Shown one piece after another: positions 5,988 to 7,822 of a stretch of DNA of 7,822 bases. A program made the position numbers and the translations under genes. Origin of the DNA: an archaeon (GTDB lineage: Archaea; Aenigmatarchaeota; Aenigmatarchaeia; CG10238-14; SCSR01); contig SCSR01000033.1 of the NCBI GenBank assembly GCA_004297575.1, positions 1 to 7,822 on the forward strand, given 5' to 3'. The notes below the pieces were generated by a model. The model made no database searches and had not been told where the DNA came from. It saw only the letters and a list, made by a program, of their open reading frames with translations. Positions within the stretch are counted from its first letter, which is position 1, and each line of letters opens with the position of its first letter.

Positions 5988-7822
5988 ATGAAAATATTCT
6001 ATCAGGTAAAGATGGAGTCCAGAGAGTATAGCGAATTTTTGAGGCAGGAAAAGATAGGGCAGAAGCGATCAACTTACGAGAAACTGTGCAATACGTCCGA
6101 ACGCATACTGCCGCTCAAGCCATGGAAAGGGCTGGAAAGAAAATATGCGGAGGCAATCGAGTTCTCCCACTTGAACATCACGCCGAAAGGTGCATTCTCA
6201 TTCACGATGCTCTCCACGCTGCTGATAATCATCATCCCGTCACTGGTTGGTCTGGCATTCGGGGTTTTACTGGGCATGCTGCTGCTGTCCAGCATATTCG
6301 CGATGATATGCTTTGCGTACTTTTACGCCTACCCTCAGCATTACAGTAACATCTTCAGGATACGCGCGAGCTCAGAGATGGTGCTTGCAATCGTCTACAT
6401 GACGATATCAATGCGTGTCAGCAGGAACATAGAGAATGCTGTCAAGTTCGCGTCCGAAAACCTTACAGGTCCGCTGAGTCAGGACTTGAAGAAACTTTTG
6501 TGGGACGTCTATATCAGGAAATACAGCTCGGTAGACGAAGCGCTTGCGGGTTTCATCGGCAAATGGAAGGCTGATAACGAGGAATTCACGGAGGCCATCT
6601 ACATCATACAGAACGCCCTTGCCGAGTCATCTGTAAAGTTGGAAAAGGCGCTCGATGAGTCAATAACAGTTGTGCTGAATGGTAACAAGGAAAGGATGAA
6701 ACATTACGCCCAAGACCTGAGGACGCCTGTGAATATCATCAACTCAATGGGAATACTCTTGCCTATCATAGGTCTCGTGTTCTTCCCAATCATTGGCATA
6801 TTCATGCCAGGTCTGGTACAGCCTGTGTTCCTTATAGTCGGTTACGACATCCTGCTCCCGATTGGCGTGTACTGGATGATGCAATCCTACTTGGAGAAGA
6901 GGCCTTACACTTTCCACCAGCCTGATTTGTCCAGGCATCCCAAGTTTATCCGCGAGCAATTCCTGAACAAGATATTTTTCACATCTATTGCAATAGCAGT
7001 ATCCGTTGTATCGGTCGCAAGCTACTTTTTGGTTTCCACGCAAGGCTTTTTGAACATGCTTATCTCCTCATTGTTTATCACAGCCGGCGTAGGAGGCTCG
7101 ATTGTTTTCTACATGATATTCTCGACAAGGAAAAAGATTGAAGTAAGGAAAGAGATTGTCATAGTCGAGAGCGAGTTTGCCGAGGCGTTGCTGCAATTGA
7201 GCGAGCAGATAGAGCGCGGCATGCCTATCGAGACCGCGATAAAGAAGATGCGCAGCAATATCAAAAATTTGAGCATAGCCAAGTTCTTTGACAAGATCGT
7301 TTATAACATCGAAACATTCGGCATGACATTCGAGCAGGCTGTGTTCGACAGGAAGGCCGGTGCGATACGCGATTATCCGTCAAACATGATTGAGGCAATC
7401 CTCCGTGCGATAACTGAAATCTCCAAGCGCGGCATGGATTCGGCTGCCAAGGCTGCGAACTCGATTGCAAGGTACCTGAAAGACGTGCACACTGTAGAGG
7501 AAGAGCTGAAAGAAATCTTGTCCGAGGTGACGTCAACGATGGAAATTCAGGCACTATTGCTCGCGCCATTGACTGCAGGTATAGTCGTTGCGTTGACAGC
7601 GATGGTGAGCCAGATATTGCAGGCATTCGGCCAGGCGATACAACAGATAGAGAGCACATTGTCCGCTTCGGGTCCGGCAGGAGCCGCAGGAAACATTGCA
7701 TTGGGCTCAATCATAAACATCAACGGCATGATGCCCATAGAAGTATTCCAGATAATCGTCGGCGTTTACATGATGGAGATTGTTGTGATGCTTGCGATGT
7801 TCATGAGCACGATAAACAACGG
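5988..7822 (+). CDS. Platform membrane protein, FlaJ/TadC (T2SSF) family, partial at 3' end
   Basis: The frame is open from the ATG at 5988 to the window edge, giving 611 residues and no stop. It has the double-domain layout of archaeal FlaJ-type platform proteins, the integral membrane base that engages the ATPase hexamer. Hydrophobic helices lie at about 71-91, 93-114, 252-273, 277-299, 329-350, 355-378, 521-542 and 585-607. A cytoplasmic T2SSF-like helical domain spans about 128-245. A second at about 393-515 contains the typical EFAEALLQLSEQIERGMPIE and SAAKAANSIARYL segments. A G/S/A-rich loop (about 543-584) would be exposed outside. The N-terminal 65 residues are charged and cytoplasmic. 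The start is uncertain: the ATG at 6012 (residue 9) has AGGT 4 nt upstream and may be the real one, whereas at 5988 an AGGA abuts the ATG too closely. It is the third gene of the ATPase operon. Confidence 0.93.
   Translation, partial: MKIFYQVKMESREYSEFLRQEKIGQKRSTYEKLCNTSERILPLKPWKGLERKYAEAIEFSHLNITPKGAFSFTMLSTLLIIIIPSLVGLAFGVLLGMLLLSSIFAMICFAYFYAYPQHYSNIFRIRASSEMVLAIVYMTISMRVSRNIENAVKFASENLTGPLSQDLKKLLWDVYIRKYSSVDEALAGFIGKWKADNEEFTEAIYIIQNALAESSVKLEKALDESITVVLNGNKERMKHYAQDLRTPVNIINSMGILLPIIGLVFFPIIGIFMPGLVQPVFLIVGYDILLPIGVYWMMQSYLEKRPYTFHQPDLSRHPKFIREQFLNKIFFTSIAIAVSVVSVASYFLVSTQGFLNMLISSLFITAGVGGSIVFYMIFSTRKKIEVRKEIVIVESEFAEALLQLSEQIERGMPIETAIKKMRSNIKNLSIAKFFDKIVYNIETFGMTFEQAVFDRKAGAIRDYPSNMIEAILRAITEISKRGMDSAAKAANSIARYLKDVHTVEEELKEILSEVTSTMEIQALLLAPLTAGIVVALTAMVSQILQAFGQAIQQIESTLSASGPAGAAGNIALGSIININGMMPIEVFQIIVGVYMMEIVVMLAMFMSTINN

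Noticed and set aside
7261..7710. Minus-strand open frame opposite the platform gene
   Set aside because: The plus strand here encodes the second T2SSF-like domain and a membrane helix. The antisense translation is cysteine/arginine/proline-rich and not protein-like.

Overview
The window looks archaeal, most likely from a small-genome (DPANN-type) lineage. Three things point that way. It encodes an archaeal FlaI/TadA-type secretion ATPase and a FlaJ/TadC-type platform protein. It encodes a membrane-anchored protein with a class III (prepilin-like) N-terminus. Several start codons sit about 24-30 nt downstream of a TTTAT-type TATA box with no convincing Shine-Dalgarno, which is the leaderless arrangement of archaea. 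The lineage is inferred from gene content; there is no rRNA or other phylogenetic marker here.

Layout: coding is very dense and no gap exceeds 75 nt. The left third (1-2658) is transcribed leftwards. Reading from the centre outwards it holds a 130-aa coiled-coil protein (2266-2658), a 231-aa protein with a three-unit 14-residue repeat and a C-terminal coiled coil (1542-2237), an unrecognised basic 275-aa protein (640-1467), a secreted-N-terminus four-helix membrane protein (36-593), and perhaps the start of another gene at the left edge (1-31). The right two thirds (2695-7822) are transcribed rightwards: the ATPase (2695-4935), an N-terminally anchored beta-rich surface protein (4952-5977) and the platform protein (5988 to beyond the right edge). 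The last had no stop codon before the end of the window and was translated by hand.

How they may work together: the three rightward genes have gaps of 16 and 10 nt and probably form one operon for a type IV filament or secretion machine. The ATPase powers assembly from the cytoplasm, the platform protein is the inner-membrane rotor or base, and the anchored protein between them would project outside, as a large pilin-like subunit or a stator-like partner. The two coiled-coil proteins start only 36 bp away on the opposite strand and could be cytoplasmic accessory subunits, by analogy with the ArlC/D/E coiled-coil proteins of the archaellum; I see no archaellum-specific motif in them. No pilin array, prepilin peptidase or ArlH-like ATPase is visible in the window.

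Regulation: in the leftward group the candidate TATA boxes lie almost on the stop codon of the preceding gene, suggesting separately transcribed genes. The central 36-bp divergent spacer has two interleaved TATA candidates, one per direction. No tRNA, rRNA, CRISPR array, insertion sequence or clear terminator was seen.
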